Notes: generated by a model not told the origin, from the letters alone. Counted from the stretch's first letter, positions 10,379-18,870 are shown. The stretch is 35,867 nucleotides of DNA from a bacterium (GCA_016934595.1 JAFGSM010000051.1:1-35867); one strand, 5' to 3'. Numbers and translations are program-made.

Positions 10379-10858
10379 ATGAAAGGGACAGATTTGAAGA
10401 TTGTCGATCTTTTATCTAAGGATGCAATAGCTTCTGATTTAAAGGCTGATAATAAGGAAGATGTTCTAAGAGAGATGGTCAATCTTCTTTATAATGCAGG
10501 CAAGATCAATGACAAGGAAAAGGCTTTGGAAGTGCTTCTTGACAGGGAAAAGCTGGGCAGCACCGGCGTAGGATATGGAGTGGCGATACCTCATGGGAAA
10601 TATAACGCTATTGACAACCTTGTTGCGGCCTTTGGAAGGTCGAAAAAGGGGATCGATTTTGATGCTGTGGATCACAAGCCAGTGCACATCTTTTTTCTCT
10701 TTCTTGCGTCCGAAGACGCTGCAAACCTTCATTTAAAAGTGCTGGCCCGGAGTTGCCGGCTTTTAAAAAGGGATACATTCCGTGAATCGCTTATGCACGC
10801 CGAAAATGAGGATGATATTATGAAGGTTATAGCCAGAGAAGAAGTATCCATGTCATAG
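10379..10858 (+). CDS. ptsN: Nitrogen-type PTS EIIA protein
   Basis: A 159-residue EIIA domain of the fructose/nitrogen type. The phosphorylated histidine is His72 in GVAIPHGKY, close to His73 of E. coli PtsN. In the regulatory PTS it accepts phosphate from HPr and signals by binding partner proteins rather than by moving sugar. AGGAGG lies eight bases before the ATG. The position after rpoN and hpf and before hprK is the standard one for this family. No fructose permease is nearby, supporting a regulatory role. Confidence 0.94.
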   Translation: MKGTDLKIVDLLSKDAIASDLKADNKEDVLREMVNLLYNAGKINDKEKALEVLLDREKLGSTGVGYGVAIPHGKYNAIDNLVAAFGRSKKGIDFDAVDHKPVHIFFLFLASEDAANLHLKVLARSCRLLKRDTFRESLMHAENEDDIMKVIAREEVSMS

Positions 10859-10925
10859 CCGAAGCATACTGTTTTAATTTATCCAGCTAAAAGTTTTATT
10901 TTATTTAAAACAACCATATCAAGAT

Positions 10926-11861
10926 ATGAAGAAGCCCAAATTTTTAACCGTAGAAGAACTACTCAGGGAAAAAAAGGATTATCTGGAATTAGAACTTTTA
11001 TCTGGTAGATCCGGGTTAAAAAATAGAATACTAAAGGCAGGTGTCCAGCTACCAGGGTTGGCCCTTGCCGGATACATGAAAAAACTGGATCCGGAAAGGA
11101 TACAGATTATCGGTGGCACAGAGGTAGAATATCTTTCATCGCTGAAGAAAGAAGATCGTGCAAAGATTCTAACCGGTCTATCCAAAGTTTCATTATGCTG
11201 CCTTCTCATTACAAAGGGTCTGGATCCTCCCATCGATCTGAAAAAACACTCAGAGGACAAAGGGATTCCTCTCCTGAGATCGGGATTGCAGACTTCCATA
11301 CTTATCAGACGGTTGATCAATTATATGGAAGAGAAGCTGGCAGAGGAGATGTGTTTGCATGGGGCGCTCCTGGATATCTTCGGAGTAGGTGTTCTTGTTT
11401 TGGGCAGAAGCGGAATAGGGAAAAGCGAGTGCGCTTTGGATCTTGTGACAAGAGGCCATCAACTGGTCACTGACGATATTGTCAGGGTTAGCCTTTTGCC
11501 TCCGGATGTTCTGATGGGAACAGGCTTTGACTTGACACGGTATCATATAGAGATCAGAGGCATTGGTATTATCGATATCAAAGAGATATTCGGAGTCGCT
11601 TCGGTTCAGGGGAAAAAAAGGATAGAGTTGGCTATCCTGATGGAGGAATGGAACGAAGAAGAATATGACCGCGCGGGTTTGGATAGTCATACAATGGAAT
11701 TCCTGGGGATCAACATACCAATGATTCGGATGCCTGTGGCGCCTGGACGCAATTTGGCCGTCATTTTCGAAGTGGCAGTTCGAAATTTTCTTTTAAAGAA
11801 AGAAGGTGTTCATTCTGCCATGGATTTAGACCGTAAGATTAAAAGTCAATTAGGGAACTGA
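10926..11861 (+). CDS. hprK: HPr kinase/phosphorylase
   Basis: HprK phosphorylates Ser46 of HPr with ATP or pyrophosphate and reverses the reaction with inorganic phosphate. The 311-residue protein has the N-terminal regulatory domain (about 1-130) and the catalytic domain with P-loop GRSGIGKSE, the LVTDD segment that follows, and the HprK signature RGIGIIDIKEIFG. Its substrate is present in the same cluster: the HPr gene at 14599 encodes Ser46 in a good context. rapZ, which commonly follows hprK in this type of cluster, is absent; only 21 bases separate hprK from the EIIA-Man gene. Confidence 0.95.
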   Translation: MKKPKFLTVEELLREKKDYLELELLSGRSGLKNRILKAGVQLPGLALAGYMKKLDPERIQIIGGTEVEYLSSLKKEDRAKILTGLSKVSLCCLLITKGLDPPIDLKKHSEDKGIPLLRSGLQTSILIRRLINYMEEKLAEEMCLHGALLDIFGVGVLVLGRSGIGKSECALDLVTRGHQLVTDDIVRVSLLPPDVLMGTGFDLTRYHIEIRGIGIIDIKEIFGVASVQGKKRIELAILMEEWNEEEYDRAGLDSHTMEFLGINIPMIRMPVAPGRNLAVIFEVAVRNFLLKKEGVHSAMDLDRKIKSQLGN

Positions 11862-11882
11862 GACAAGGAGGAAAAACACAGA

Positions 11883-12299
11883 ATGGTAGGTGTGGTAATT
11901 GTTGCGCATGGGAAATTGGCGCAGGCATTTAAGGAGGGCACTGAGCTTATTATGGGAAGTCAGGAGTATTTTGAGGCAGTGTCAATAGAGGCTCAAAACA
12001 AGGTTGACCTGGCAAGGGAAAGGCTGAAGGATGCAATCGAAAAAGTGGATCAAGGAGAAGGCGTCCTGATCTTGACCGATATGTTTGGAGGAACTCCATC
12101 AAACCTGAGCCTTTCCTTCTTAGAGGAGAGGACCGTTGAGGTTTTGACCGGCGTCAATCTCCCGATGTTGATAAAGCTGGTAAATCTCCGGCAGGAATCG
12201 GCGACCTTAAAATTGCTCAAAGAAAAGCTTTGTTTTTATGGAAGGGAAAAAATAGTGGCCGCCAGCGATTTGTTAAATCAAAAGATTGCTCAAAAATGA
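11883..12299 (+). CDS. Mannose-type PTS EIIA component
   Basis: A 138-residue EIIA of the mannose/sorbose superfamily. The phosphorylation histidine is His9 in VVIVAHGKLA, and LTDMFGGTPSNLS is the conserved active-site loop. EIIB, EIIC and EIID partners are not in the window, so phosphate transfer to a sugar is not evident and a sensory role is more likely. AGGAGG precedes the ATG. Its stop codon overlaps the start of the GH57 gene in an ATGA arrangement, which implies coupled translation of the two. Confidence 0.92.
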   Translation: MVGVVIVAHGKLAQAFKEGTELIMGSQEYFEAVSIEAQNKVDLARERLKDAIEKVDQGEGVLILTDMFGGTPSNLSLSFLEERTVEVLTGVNLPMLIKLVNLRQESATLKLLKEKLCFYGREKIVAASDLLNQKIAQK

Positions 12300-14458
12300 A
12301 AAACGTTTATTTTATTCTAGGGATACATAACCATCAACCTGTAGGCAATTTTGACTTTGTACTGGAAGAGGCGCTCAAAAAGGCATACAGGCCATTTTTG
12401 GAATGTCTTGCCAGACACCCTGAGATCAAGATAAGCCTTCATTATTCGGGCATATTATGGGAGTGGTTGGAGGACAGATACCCTGATATGATAGATTTAT
12501 GCCGGACTATGTTGGATAGGGGACAGATAGAGATCCTCTCCGGTGGATTTTATGAACCCATCCTTTCAATAATTCCGGATCATGACAAACTTGGTCAGAT
12601 GAACAAAATGGCGGATTTTATAAATCGTAAATTCGGTGTCAAACCCCAGGGCTTATGGCTGGGTGAGAGGGTATGGGAACCGAGTCTTCCCAAATTCATT
12701 CATAACGCAGGGTTGCAGTACGTTATTGTGGACGATCTTCATTTTATGGCCGCAGGTTTGGAGGAAAAGGAATTGCACGGATACTATCTCACCGATGATC
12801 AGGGCAAGGCTATAAAGGTGTTTCCAGGCAGCAAAAGATTGCGCTATATAATTCCCTTCCAGCCCCCCGAAAAGACAATAGAGTACCTGGCCGAAATAGG
12901 CGGGCGGGGATCAGGGGATATGGCCACGATGGCGGATGACGGTGAGAAGTTCGGCATTTGGCCGGGGACTTATAAATGGGTATATGAGCAGGGATGGCTG
13001 GAACGTTTTTTTAATCTAATCGAACAAAACAGGCAGTGGTTAAAGATGTGCACATATTCTGAGTACATTGCGCAAAGGGCCCCGTTGGGCAGGATTTATC
13101 TGCCAACGGCAAGCTATACAGAGATGGAGGAATGGGCCCTGCCTTTTGATGCGCAACGGGCTTTTATATCCCTAAAAGAGAAGCTGGAACAAGACGGATT
13201 TGAGTTGAACAGCCATAATTTTATCAGGGGCGGATTATGGAGGAATTTCCTTTGCAAATATAAAGAAGGCAGCAATATATATAACCGTATGTTGGATGTC
13301 AGCGAAAAGATAGAGGATACAGGGTCTGTTATTGGCAAAGGCATAAAAGATGAGGGAGGCGCTTCATGGCTTTCATCTGCCAGGAATGAGATCTGGAGAG
13401 GGCAGTGCAATGATGCCTATTGGCACGGGCTATTTGGAGGGCTATACCTTCCGCACCTAAGGGCGGCCCTTTATTCACATATTATCAAAGCAGACAACAT
13501 GATAGAAAATCACAGGCATTTAAAAGACAATTGGATTGAATGCCAGCTGAAAGATATGGATCATGATGGTTTAGACGAGATAATAATCAACACGGAAAAA
13601 TTCTGTATCTTTATAGACCCTGATTCAGGGGGTTCTATCTATGAATGGGATTTTCGTCCTGTATGTTTTAATGTGATAAATTCATTGATCAGGAGGCCGG
13701 AAAGTTATCACCAGAAGATACTCAATCAGGCCGTCAAGGGAAAGACTAACAACAAGGGCGGGGTAAAAAGCATTCACGATTTGGAGCAGTCCAAGACACA
13801 AGGGCTTGAAAAATTGCTTGTATATGACCGTTATGACAGAAATACACTTTTAGATCACTTCTTTGATCCGTCTGTCACGCTTGATGAATTTTCAACATTG
13901 AGGTATTGCGAGGCCGGAGAATTTTTAAACAACGCTTATCAATATAAAGTGGCAAGAGATGTCAATAAAATTGATATCATACTCTCCAGGACCGGATCTG
14001 TTAATATGTCGGGATTGTTAAGCATTTCAAAGACCCTGTCTGTTTGTCCGGGGAGCTCCATCATAAAAATAAATTATTCAATAAAGAATAAAGGAGATTC
14101 CCCGATAAGGACGGTGTTTGGCGTGGAATTTAATTTTAATCTTTTGGCTGGAAAATCTGAGGACCGTTATTTCCAGATGGATGGCCTTAAGCCCAAAGAT
14201 CCTAACTTGGCAAGCCGGGGAGAGACTAAGGCAATTGAAAATCTTTGTATGATAGATAAAAGCCTGGGGCTTGAAATAGGGATTCGCACCATAAAAAGGG
14301 CGGCCTTGTGGCGGTTCCCGATCGAAACGGCTTCCAATTCAGAAGGGGGTTTCGAAAAGGTTTACCAAAGTTCCGTCATTTTGTTTCATTGGCCTCTTAA
14401 TCTTCAAAAAGAAGAGATACAAACATACGACTTGGACTGTTGGGCGAGACAGATATAA
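12296..14458 (+). CDS. GH57 4-alpha-glucanotransferase/alpha-amylase family enzyme
   Basis: About 720 residues. GH57 motifs are present in order: HNHQP near the N-terminus, GLWLGERVWEP with the nucleophile Glu124, and ADDGEKFGIWP with the acid/base Asp214. Both catalytic positions coincide almost exactly with Glu123 and Asp214 of the Thermococcus litoralis 4-alpha-glucanotransferase. The long C-terminal part is beta-rich, like the DUF1925/DUF1926 domains of that subgroup. It probably rearranges alpha-1,4-glucans from glycogen or maltodextrin. No signal peptide is seen, so it should act in the cytoplasm. I use the ATG at 12296, overlapping the EIIA-Man stop, although the frame is open from 12230. 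Confidence 0.9.
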   Translation: MKNVYFILGIHNHQPVGNFDFVLEEALKKAYRPFLECLARHPEIKISLHYSGILWEWLEDRYPDMIDLCRTMLDRGQIEILSGGFYEPILSIIPDHDKLGQMNKMADFINRKFGVKPQGLWLGERVWEPSLPKFIHNAGLQYVIVDDLHFMAAGLEEKELHGYYLTDDQGKAIKVFPGSKRLRYIIPFQPPEKTIEYLAEIGGRGSGDMATMADDGEKFGIWPGTYKWVYEQGWLERFFNLIEQNRQWLKMCTYSEYIAQRAPLGRIYLPTASYTEMEEWALPFDAQRAFISLKEKLEQDGFELNSHNFIRGGLWRNFLCKYKEGSNIYNRMLDVSEKIEDTGSVIGKGIKDEGGASWLSSARNEIWRGQCNDAYWHGLFGGLYLPHLRAALYSHIIKADNMIENHRHLKDNWIECQLKDMDHDGLDEIIINTEKFCIFIDPDSGGSIYEWDFRPVCFNVINSLIRRPESYHQKILNQAVKGKTNNKGGVKSIHDLEQSKTQGLEKLLVYDRYDRNTLLDHFFDPSVTLDEFSTLRYCEAGEFLNNAYQYKVARDVNKIDIILSRTGSVNMSGLLSISKTLSVCPGSSIIKINYSIKNKGDSPIRTVFGVEFNFNLLAGKSEDRYFQMDGLKPKDPNLASRGETKAIENLCMIDKSLGLEIGIRTIKRAALWRFPIETASNSEGGFEKVYQSSVILFHWPLNLQKEEIQTYDLDCWARQI

Positions 14459-14598
14459 GGCATCTGTTCATGAAACAATTTCATCCCCTGCTTGATTTCT
14501 AAGCAAGAGCCTCAATTCATCGTTAAAGACCTTATTCCGGTTTTTGCTTGAACAACACAAGGGATTCCGGACCTCGTTGAAATGACGAAAAACTATAT
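14459..14598. repeat. Intergenic stretch, possible repeat-element remnant
   Basis: A 140-base gap interrupts an otherwise tight operon. It contains two copies of ATTCCGG exactly 30 bases apart (14534 and 14564) followed by a stretch CCTCGTTGAAATGACG. Such wording resembles dispersed intergenic repeats seen in many proteobacterial genomes. No promoter, terminator or coding signal is clear. The HPr start directly downstream lacks a good ribosome-binding site, consistent with a disturbed leader. Confidence 0.25.
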
Positions 14599-14868
14599 AT
14601 GCCGAATAAAGTAGTGACAATAAAGAATACATTAGGATTACATCTGCGCGCTGCATTAAAGCTTGTCAATCTTGCCCATCAATACAAATCAGATATTTAT
14701 TTGCAAAAGGATGATATCAGGGCTAACGGAAAAAGCATGCTGGGAATAATCACTTTGGGAGCGTCCTGTGGATCGAGTGTAGAAATAATGACAAACGGTT
14801 CGGATGCACAGGAGCTACTTGACTCAGTTATTCAGTTAATCGAGAGAAAGTTTGACGAGGAGGAATAA
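14599..14868 (+). CDS. ptsH: Phosphocarrier protein HPr
   Basis: An 89-residue HPr. His15 in LGLHLRAA is the site phosphorylated by enzyme I, and Ser46 in GKSMLGI is the site for HPr kinase; both fall at the canonical positions. The usual proline after Arg17 (GLHARPA) is alanine here. Having both sites together with HprK allows cross-talk between PEP-dependent and ATP-dependent phosphorylation. The gene ends six bases before ptsI. No strong Shine-Dalgarno sequence is visible ahead of its ATG. Confidence 0.95.
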   Translation: MPNKVVTIKNTLGLHLRAALKLVNLAHQYKSDIYLQKDDIRANGKSMLGIITLGASCGSSVEIMTNGSDAQELLDSVIQLIERKFDEEE

Positions 14869-14874
14869 AGTCTT

Positions 14875-16620
14875 ATGTCAAGGACTTTGAAAGGCATACA
14901 AGTATCTTCCGGAATAGGCATCGGAAGGGCTTTTCTTATCGACCGTCGAAAGATAAAGGTTGAGAAATATTCAGTCGATGTCAGGGATATACAAAGGGAG
15001 ATTGAAAGATTTCATAAAGCGCTGGATCTTTCGAAAAAACAACTTCTTGAGATAAAAGAAAAGCTGGTTGCGGAAATGGGAAAGAAGGGACATGCAAGCA
15101 TAGTCGATGTTCATATCCTGATACTTGAGGATGAGATGCTTGTCAGGGAGGCTATGAAGATAGTGGAAAAGGAGCATGTAAACGCAGAATGGGCCCTCCG
15201 TAAGGTGCTGACTCAATTTGCCAGTTTTTTTGAGGCCATAGATGACCCTTACATAAAGGACAGGAGGAGCGATATTGAACATGTAGGGGAAAGGATTTTG
15301 AGAAATTTGGTTGGCAAAACAATAAGCAGCCTGGATTCATTGGATCATGACGTGGTGGTTATTGCGCATGACCTTTCTCCTGCCGACACAGCTCAGATGC
15401 ATAGAGAAAAGGTCCTGGCCTTTGCCACGGATATGGGGAGTAAAACCTCTCATACTGCAATTACTGCAAGATCTTTGGAAATACCCGCGGTGGTAGGTCT
15501 GGAAAGCATATCTGTTTCAGTCAAGACAGGAGAGCCCGTCATTGTGGATGGCAATGATGGCATAGTAATTATAAACCCTGAGCCTGAAGAGTTCAGGAAA
15601 TATCTTGACAAGCAGAAACATTATAAATATATAGTATCAGGGCTTTTAAAGTTTAAGGATCAACCAGCAGAGACCCTTGATGGATACCATGTCGAACTCA
15701 AGGCCAATATCGAATTTTTTGATGAAATCCCTCATGTTTTAAGCAGAGGGGCGGAGGGGATCGGTCTTTACAGAACAGAATTCCTGTATATGGATCGCAA
15801 GACACTTCCAACCGAAGAGGAACATTTCCAGATTTACAAGAATCTGGCTGAGCAGATAAGTCCATATTCGGCTGTTATCCGAACCTTGGATCTGGGCGGC
15901 GACAAAATAACATCAAAACTCCACGAGGCAGACGAACCCAATCCTGTCTTAGGTCTTAGGGCAATCCGGTTTTCGCTTAAGCACCAAGACCTTTTCATGC
16001 TGCAGCTCAGGGCTATCCTAAGGGCGAGCGCCTACGGGAAACTGAAAATACTTTATCCAATGATCTCAGGCATCGATGAACTGCGTCAAGCAAAAGCTGT
16101 CCTGGCTGAGGTTAAACATGAACTGGAGTCTAAAGGGATCGGCTTTGACAAAGGGATACAAGAGGGGGCTATGATAGAGATCCCGTCAGCGGCGATGACA
16201 GTTGATCTGCTGGCAAAAGAGGCGGATTTTTTCAGTATAGGGACAAATGATTTGATTCAATACTCGATTGCCATTGACCGTGGAAATGAGCATGTGGCAT
16301 ACCTCTATGAGCCATTGCATCCGTCTGTATTAAGGAGCATTAAAAAAACTGTGACAGCGGCTCATAGCCAGGGAATCAAGGTGGCAATGTGTGGTGAAAT
16401 GGCGGGTGATCCTTTATGCACGCTTATACTGGTAGGCATGGGCCTGGATGAATTGAGTATGAACGCGTCTTCGTTGCCTGTTGTAAAGAAAATAATACGG
16501 TCTATTAGATATCAGCAGGCGGCGAACCTTGCTTACTGCATAATGACTCTATCTTCCGCTGAAGAAATAGAGGGATATGTCGGCAGGGAGATGGGGTCTC
16601 TTTTCCCTGAGTTTTTTTAA
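14875..16620 (+). CDS. ptsI: Phosphoenolpyruvate-protein phosphotransferase (enzyme I)
   Basis: Enzyme I starts the PTS cascade by taking phosphate from PEP and giving it to HPr. The 581-residue protein has the HPr-binding N-terminal domain, the phosphohistidine domain with GSKTSHTAI (His193), and the C-terminal PEP-binding barrel with GLYRTEFLYM, RTLDLGGDK, FSIGTNDL and the active-site cysteine (about 506) in VAMCGEMAGDP. All catalytic elements look intact. AGGAGG lies in the end of ptsH. With HPr, PtsN and EIIA-Man it forms a complete phosphorelay without a sugar permease in the window. Confidence 0.97.
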   Translation: MSRTLKGIQVSSGIGIGRAFLIDRRKIKVEKYSVDVRDIQREIERFHKALDLSKKQLLEIKEKLVAEMGKKGHASIVDVHILILEDEMLVREAMKIVEKEHVNAEWALRKVLTQFASFFEAIDDPYIKDRRSDIEHVGERILRNLVGKTISSLDSLDHDVVVIAHDLSPADTAQMHREKVLAFATDMGSKTSHTAITARSLEIPAVVGLESISVSVKTGEPVIVDGNDGIVIINPEPEEFRKYLDKQKHYKYIVSGLLKFKDQPAETLDGYHVELKANIEFFDEIPHVLSRGAEGIGLYRTEFLYMDRKTLPTEEEHFQIYKNLAEQISPYSAVIRTLDLGGDKITSKLHEADEPNPVLGLRAIRFSLKHQDLFMLQLRAILRASAYGKLKILYPMISGIDELRQAKAVLAEVKHELESKGIGFDKGIQEGAMIEIPSAAMTVDLLAKEADFFSIGTNDLIQYSIAIDRGNEHVAYLYEPLHPSVLRSIKKTVTAAHSQGIKVAMCGEMAGDPLCTLILVGMGLDELSMNASSLPVVKKIIRSIRYQQAANLAYCIMTLSSAEEIEGYVGREMGSLFPEFF

Positions 16621-16704
16621 TAGCAAAGCGTGCATTATCCCCATGCAGCAAAATTTTTACAGCATGCCCATTGTTATTCCTTAGTAAACAAACAGGACCT
16701 TCCT

Positions 16705-17805
16705 ATGGAAACCAAACTACCCATAGAGATCAATGTTGACAGGCGATTTTTTGATTGTTGTGTGCGTTGCGGCATTTGTCTTGGAAGTTGCCCTGCATAC
16801 AAGATTATCAGGCAGGAGGCTTACTCTCCGCGAGGCAGGTTGGAGATTATGAGGGCCATTGCCAATAAAAAGCCCTTTTCGGCTGACGAGATAAAGCCGT
16901 ATCTTTCAAGCTGCCTTTTTTGTCTTCGGTGTCAAAATAATTGCCCTGCAGGGGTGGAGTTTGATCTTTCTTTCTTTTTGTGCATGGGCCTTTTAATGAA
17001 AAGAAGGGATGTAATGTTCAAAGATATTGCATATTCAAGAGTGGAAAATGAAGAAAAAGTCCCATCCTTTTCCAAGGTTGAATATTGGGCAGGCGCTCAG
17101 ATAAAAGGGGATGATCAGGGGCAAGCAAGGGCTCTTATATTTCCAGGCTGTTTTATTTCCCTGAATGAGATGGAACATATAAAGACATATCTCATAAAAA
17201 AAGGTGTGAATACCCTTTTGCCTCCGGAAAGGGTTTGCTGCGGGCTTCCTTTCTTGTTGAAAGGGGAGATTGAAAGTGCATTGCGGCACATTAAGCAGAA
17301 CATAGAGGTTTTGAACAGATTGGATATACGAGCGGTTTTTACACCCTGCCCTTTTTGCCTTATGGTTTTCCGGCGATATTATCCTATTTTTTCAGGTTCA
17401 AAGATAGACATAGAATTCAAACACATCTCGGATTCCCTGATGTATGAGGATTTAATGCCTGCATGGGAAAAAGATAAGAAAGTGGCTTATCATACGTCAT
17501 GTTTGATTGATAAGGCCACCTCCTATAATCATAAAAAGATATTAAAATGCCTTGCAGGGGATTCATTTATAGATATACCAGGCGATATCTGTTGCGGTAA
17601 TGGCTTTGGTCATTCTTCAGAAGATAGCGCGGGCATTTGTAAAGAGATTTGTTTGAGGGGGCTTGGCAAGATAGCTGAAAGAGGGGTAAAATGCCTTGTA
17701 ACCGATTGCCCTTCATGCACTTCAAGATGGAGGGAGGGGATTGCCGAAGGCGGTTGGGATATCGAGGTGCTTCCCTTTTGGCATTTGGTGCCAGGACAGA
17801 AATAA
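16705..17805 (+). CDS. GlcF-like (Fe-S)-binding oxidoreductase subunit
   Basis: About 366 residues. The N-terminus holds two 4Fe-4S motifs, CVRCGICLGSCPAY and CLFCLRCQNNCPAG. Two cysteine-rich CCG domains follow, with CCGLPF and TPCPFC in the first and CCGNGFG and TDCPSC in the second. This layout is shared by GlcF of glycolate oxidase, LutA/LldE-type proteins and heterodisulfide reductase subunits. It should pass electrons between a flavin dehydrogenase and a membrane or soluble acceptor. No glcD/lldD-type flavoprotein is adjacent, so the partner and substrate are unknown. I prefer the ATG at 16705 over the GTG at 16630, because the Fe-S domain begins soon after and AGGA is suitably placed. 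Confidence 0.85.
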   Translation: METKLPIEINVDRRFFDCCVRCGICLGSCPAYKIIRQEAYSPRGRLEIMRAIANKKPFSADEIKPYLSSCLFCLRCQNNCPAGVEFDLSFFLCMGLLMKRRDVMFKDIAYSRVENEEKVPSFSKVEYWAGAQIKGDDQGQARALIFPGCFISLNEMEHIKTYLIKKGVNTLLPPERVCCGLPFLLKGEIESALRHIKQNIEVLNRLDIRAVFTPCPFCLMVFRRYYPIFSGSKIDIEFKHISDSLMYEDLMPAWEKDKKVAYHTSCLIDKATSYNHKKILKCLAGDSFIDIPGDICCGNGFGHSSEDSAGICKEICLRGLGKIAERGVKCLVTDCPSCTSRWREGIAEGGWDIEVLPFWHLVPGQK

Positions 17806-17820
17806 ACGCAAAACAATAAA

Positions 17821-17939
17821 GATGGCCTCGTAAAAGTAATTTTGATGATAAAAAACCAAGATTTATCGCCAAAATATATATCAAATTTATAATATTAAAC
17901 TTATTTTTAAGGGCATTTTAGACTTTTTACGAGGCTATC
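17821..17939. mobile_element. MITE-like non-coding inverted-repeat element
   Basis: The ends are near-perfect inverted repeats: GATGGCCTCGTAAAAGT at the left and the complement of GATAGCCTCGTAAAAAGTC at the right (about 17921-17939). The 119-base unit is AT-rich and holds no open frame. The hexamer AATAAA flanks it directly on both sides (17815-17820 and 17940-17945); read more loosely, the octamer CAATAAAG is repeated at 17814 and 17939. This is the look of a miniature transposable element with a target-site duplication. Similar GCCTCGTAAAAAGTC ends are, from memory, common in deltaproteobacterial intergenic repeats. Confidence 0.6.
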
Positions 17940-17945
17940 AATAAA

Positions 17946-18097
17946 GGAGAGTTACTATTTCCTCAGGACATTGAGCAGTTACAAAATCTGGTATGTTTAT
18001 TGCATAATTTGTTGTTCTAGATCTGGGTTGTTGAGTATTACCAAGACGACAAGGAAATCTCGTCTGATATTTTTTTATTATTAAAATGTGAAATCGA
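17946..18097. other. Non-coding stretch with a weak terminator-like hairpin
   Basis: No convincing gene is seen between the MITE-like element and the promoter candidate at 18098. AGACGA (18044-18049) and TCGTCT (18060-18065) form a six-base stem with a ten-base loop, followed within a few bases by a run of T at 18070-18076. It could end transcription coming from the iron-sulfur protein gene, though the stem is short. Confidence 0.3.
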
Positions 18098-18126
18098 TTG
18101 ATATAACAGCTTAAACAGTAGATAAT
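18098..18126 (+). promoter_or_regulatory. Candidate promoter for the Gly/Tyr-rich protein gene
   Basis: TTGATA at 18098-18103, 17 bases, then GATAAT at 18121-18126. It would give a leader of about 195 bases that contains the hairpin GTATGA (18191-18196) / TCATAC (18205-18210). An isolated TATAAT at 18179-18184 has no matching -35 but could serve as an alternative -10. Confidence 0.4.
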
Positions 18127-18327
18127 ACTATCTGTTAAAAATCTGTAAAAAAAGAGGAAGTGGGTTTGAAAAATAGAGTATAATGATAATGTATGAAAAA
18201 AGGATCATACCCTTTATACAATTTTATCAAAAGCTATATCTATTTCTATAGGAAAGGGGGTATAAAAGCAAGATTAAAAGGCGGTTTTTCGGATTTTTAG
18301 CAAGGTTTAGAAGGAAAGGAGAAAAAG

Positions 18328-18795
18328 GTGAGAAATACAGGTTTAAAGATTTTGTCATTAGGTATATTGTTTATATTCGTCATTTGCATGGGGTTGATTG
18401 TCCCTTCTGACGCCCAATATTATGGGACAGGCTATTACGGCACGGGTTATTATGGTGGCGGTTATTACGGCACGGGTTATTATGGCGGCGGTTATTACGG
18501 CACGGGTTATTATGGGGGCGGATCCTATGGCACAGGGTACCCTGGTAGTTTTTACGGCGGTCTGGGAGGAGGATATCCAATACACCCAGGCTCTTCCCCA
18601 TATGGTTTTAACGGATTTACAATTCCATATTATAACCCATTCACGTTTCAGTCCTTAACTCCCCTATATCAGACATACGCCCAGAATTATGATTATTCAA
18701 ATTCAATAGCAAATCTGGCAAGGGGTTTCTGGTCTTGGTCAAGTGCCATGCCAGGGCTGCTCGGTTCGTTTAGCTTGCTTGGCGGATTATGGTAA
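18328..18795 (+). CDS. Secreted Gly/Tyr-rich repeat protein
   Basis: A 155-residue protein with a clear signal peptide (MRNTGLKILSLGILFIFVI, cleavage probably after SDA at about residue 29). The mature N-terminus is built of YYGTGYYGGG decapeptides, three full and several partial copies, encoded by a 30-bp tandem DNA repeat. The rest is rich in Tyr, Gly, Pro, Asn and Ser, ending GLLGSFSLLGGLW. Low-complexity Gly/Tyr proteins are often structural or adhesive surface components, but no family is recognised and the role is unknown. Start is GTG with GGAG and AAGG upstream. It is monocistronic, with its own promoter candidate and a terminator. Confidence 0.75.
   Translation: MRNTGLKILSLGILFIFVICMGLIVPSDAQYYGTGYYGTGYYGGGYYGTGYYGGGYYGTGYYGGGSYGTGYPGSFYGGLGGGYPIHPGSSPYGFNGFTIPYYNPFTFQSLTPLYQTYAQNYDYSNSIANLARGFWSWSSAMPGLLGSFSLLGGLW
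18430..18519 (+). repeat. 30-bp tandem repeat, three copies
   Basis: Copies begin at 18430, 18460 and 18490 and differ at only a few positions, mainly the third base of one glycine codon (GGT, GGC, GGG). Each encodes one YYGTGYYGGG-type decapeptide. Half-copies flank both sides. Near identity at DNA level suggests recent expansion or ongoing slippage. Confidence 0.9.
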
Positions 18796-18797
18796 AC

Positions 18798-18846
18798 ATA
18801 AAGGTCCATTTCTATTTATGGGCCTTTATGCAGTTTGGCTTTTTTT
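18798..18846 (+). terminator. Rho-independent terminator of the Gly/Tyr-rich gene
   Basis: ATAAAGGTCCAT (18798-18809) pairs with ATGGGCCTTTAT (18818-18829), a 12-base stem with one G-U pair and an eight-base loop. A T-rich stretch with seven T residues follows about ten bases later. The stem begins five bases past the stop codon at 18793-18795. Confidence 0.65.
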
Positions 18847-18870
18847 AGAGATAAGCCTCTTTTTTTACGG

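Noticed and set aside
18415-18519. Short tandem repeats considered as a CRISPR array
   Set aside because: Repeats are contiguous with no unique spacers and lie within a coding frame.
18358-18601. Minus-strand frames opposite the Gly/Tyr repeat gene
   Set aside because: Their repetitive Asn/Arg/Ile products are a by-product of the tandem repeat read on the other strand; the plus-strand frame has the signal peptide and ribosome-binding site.
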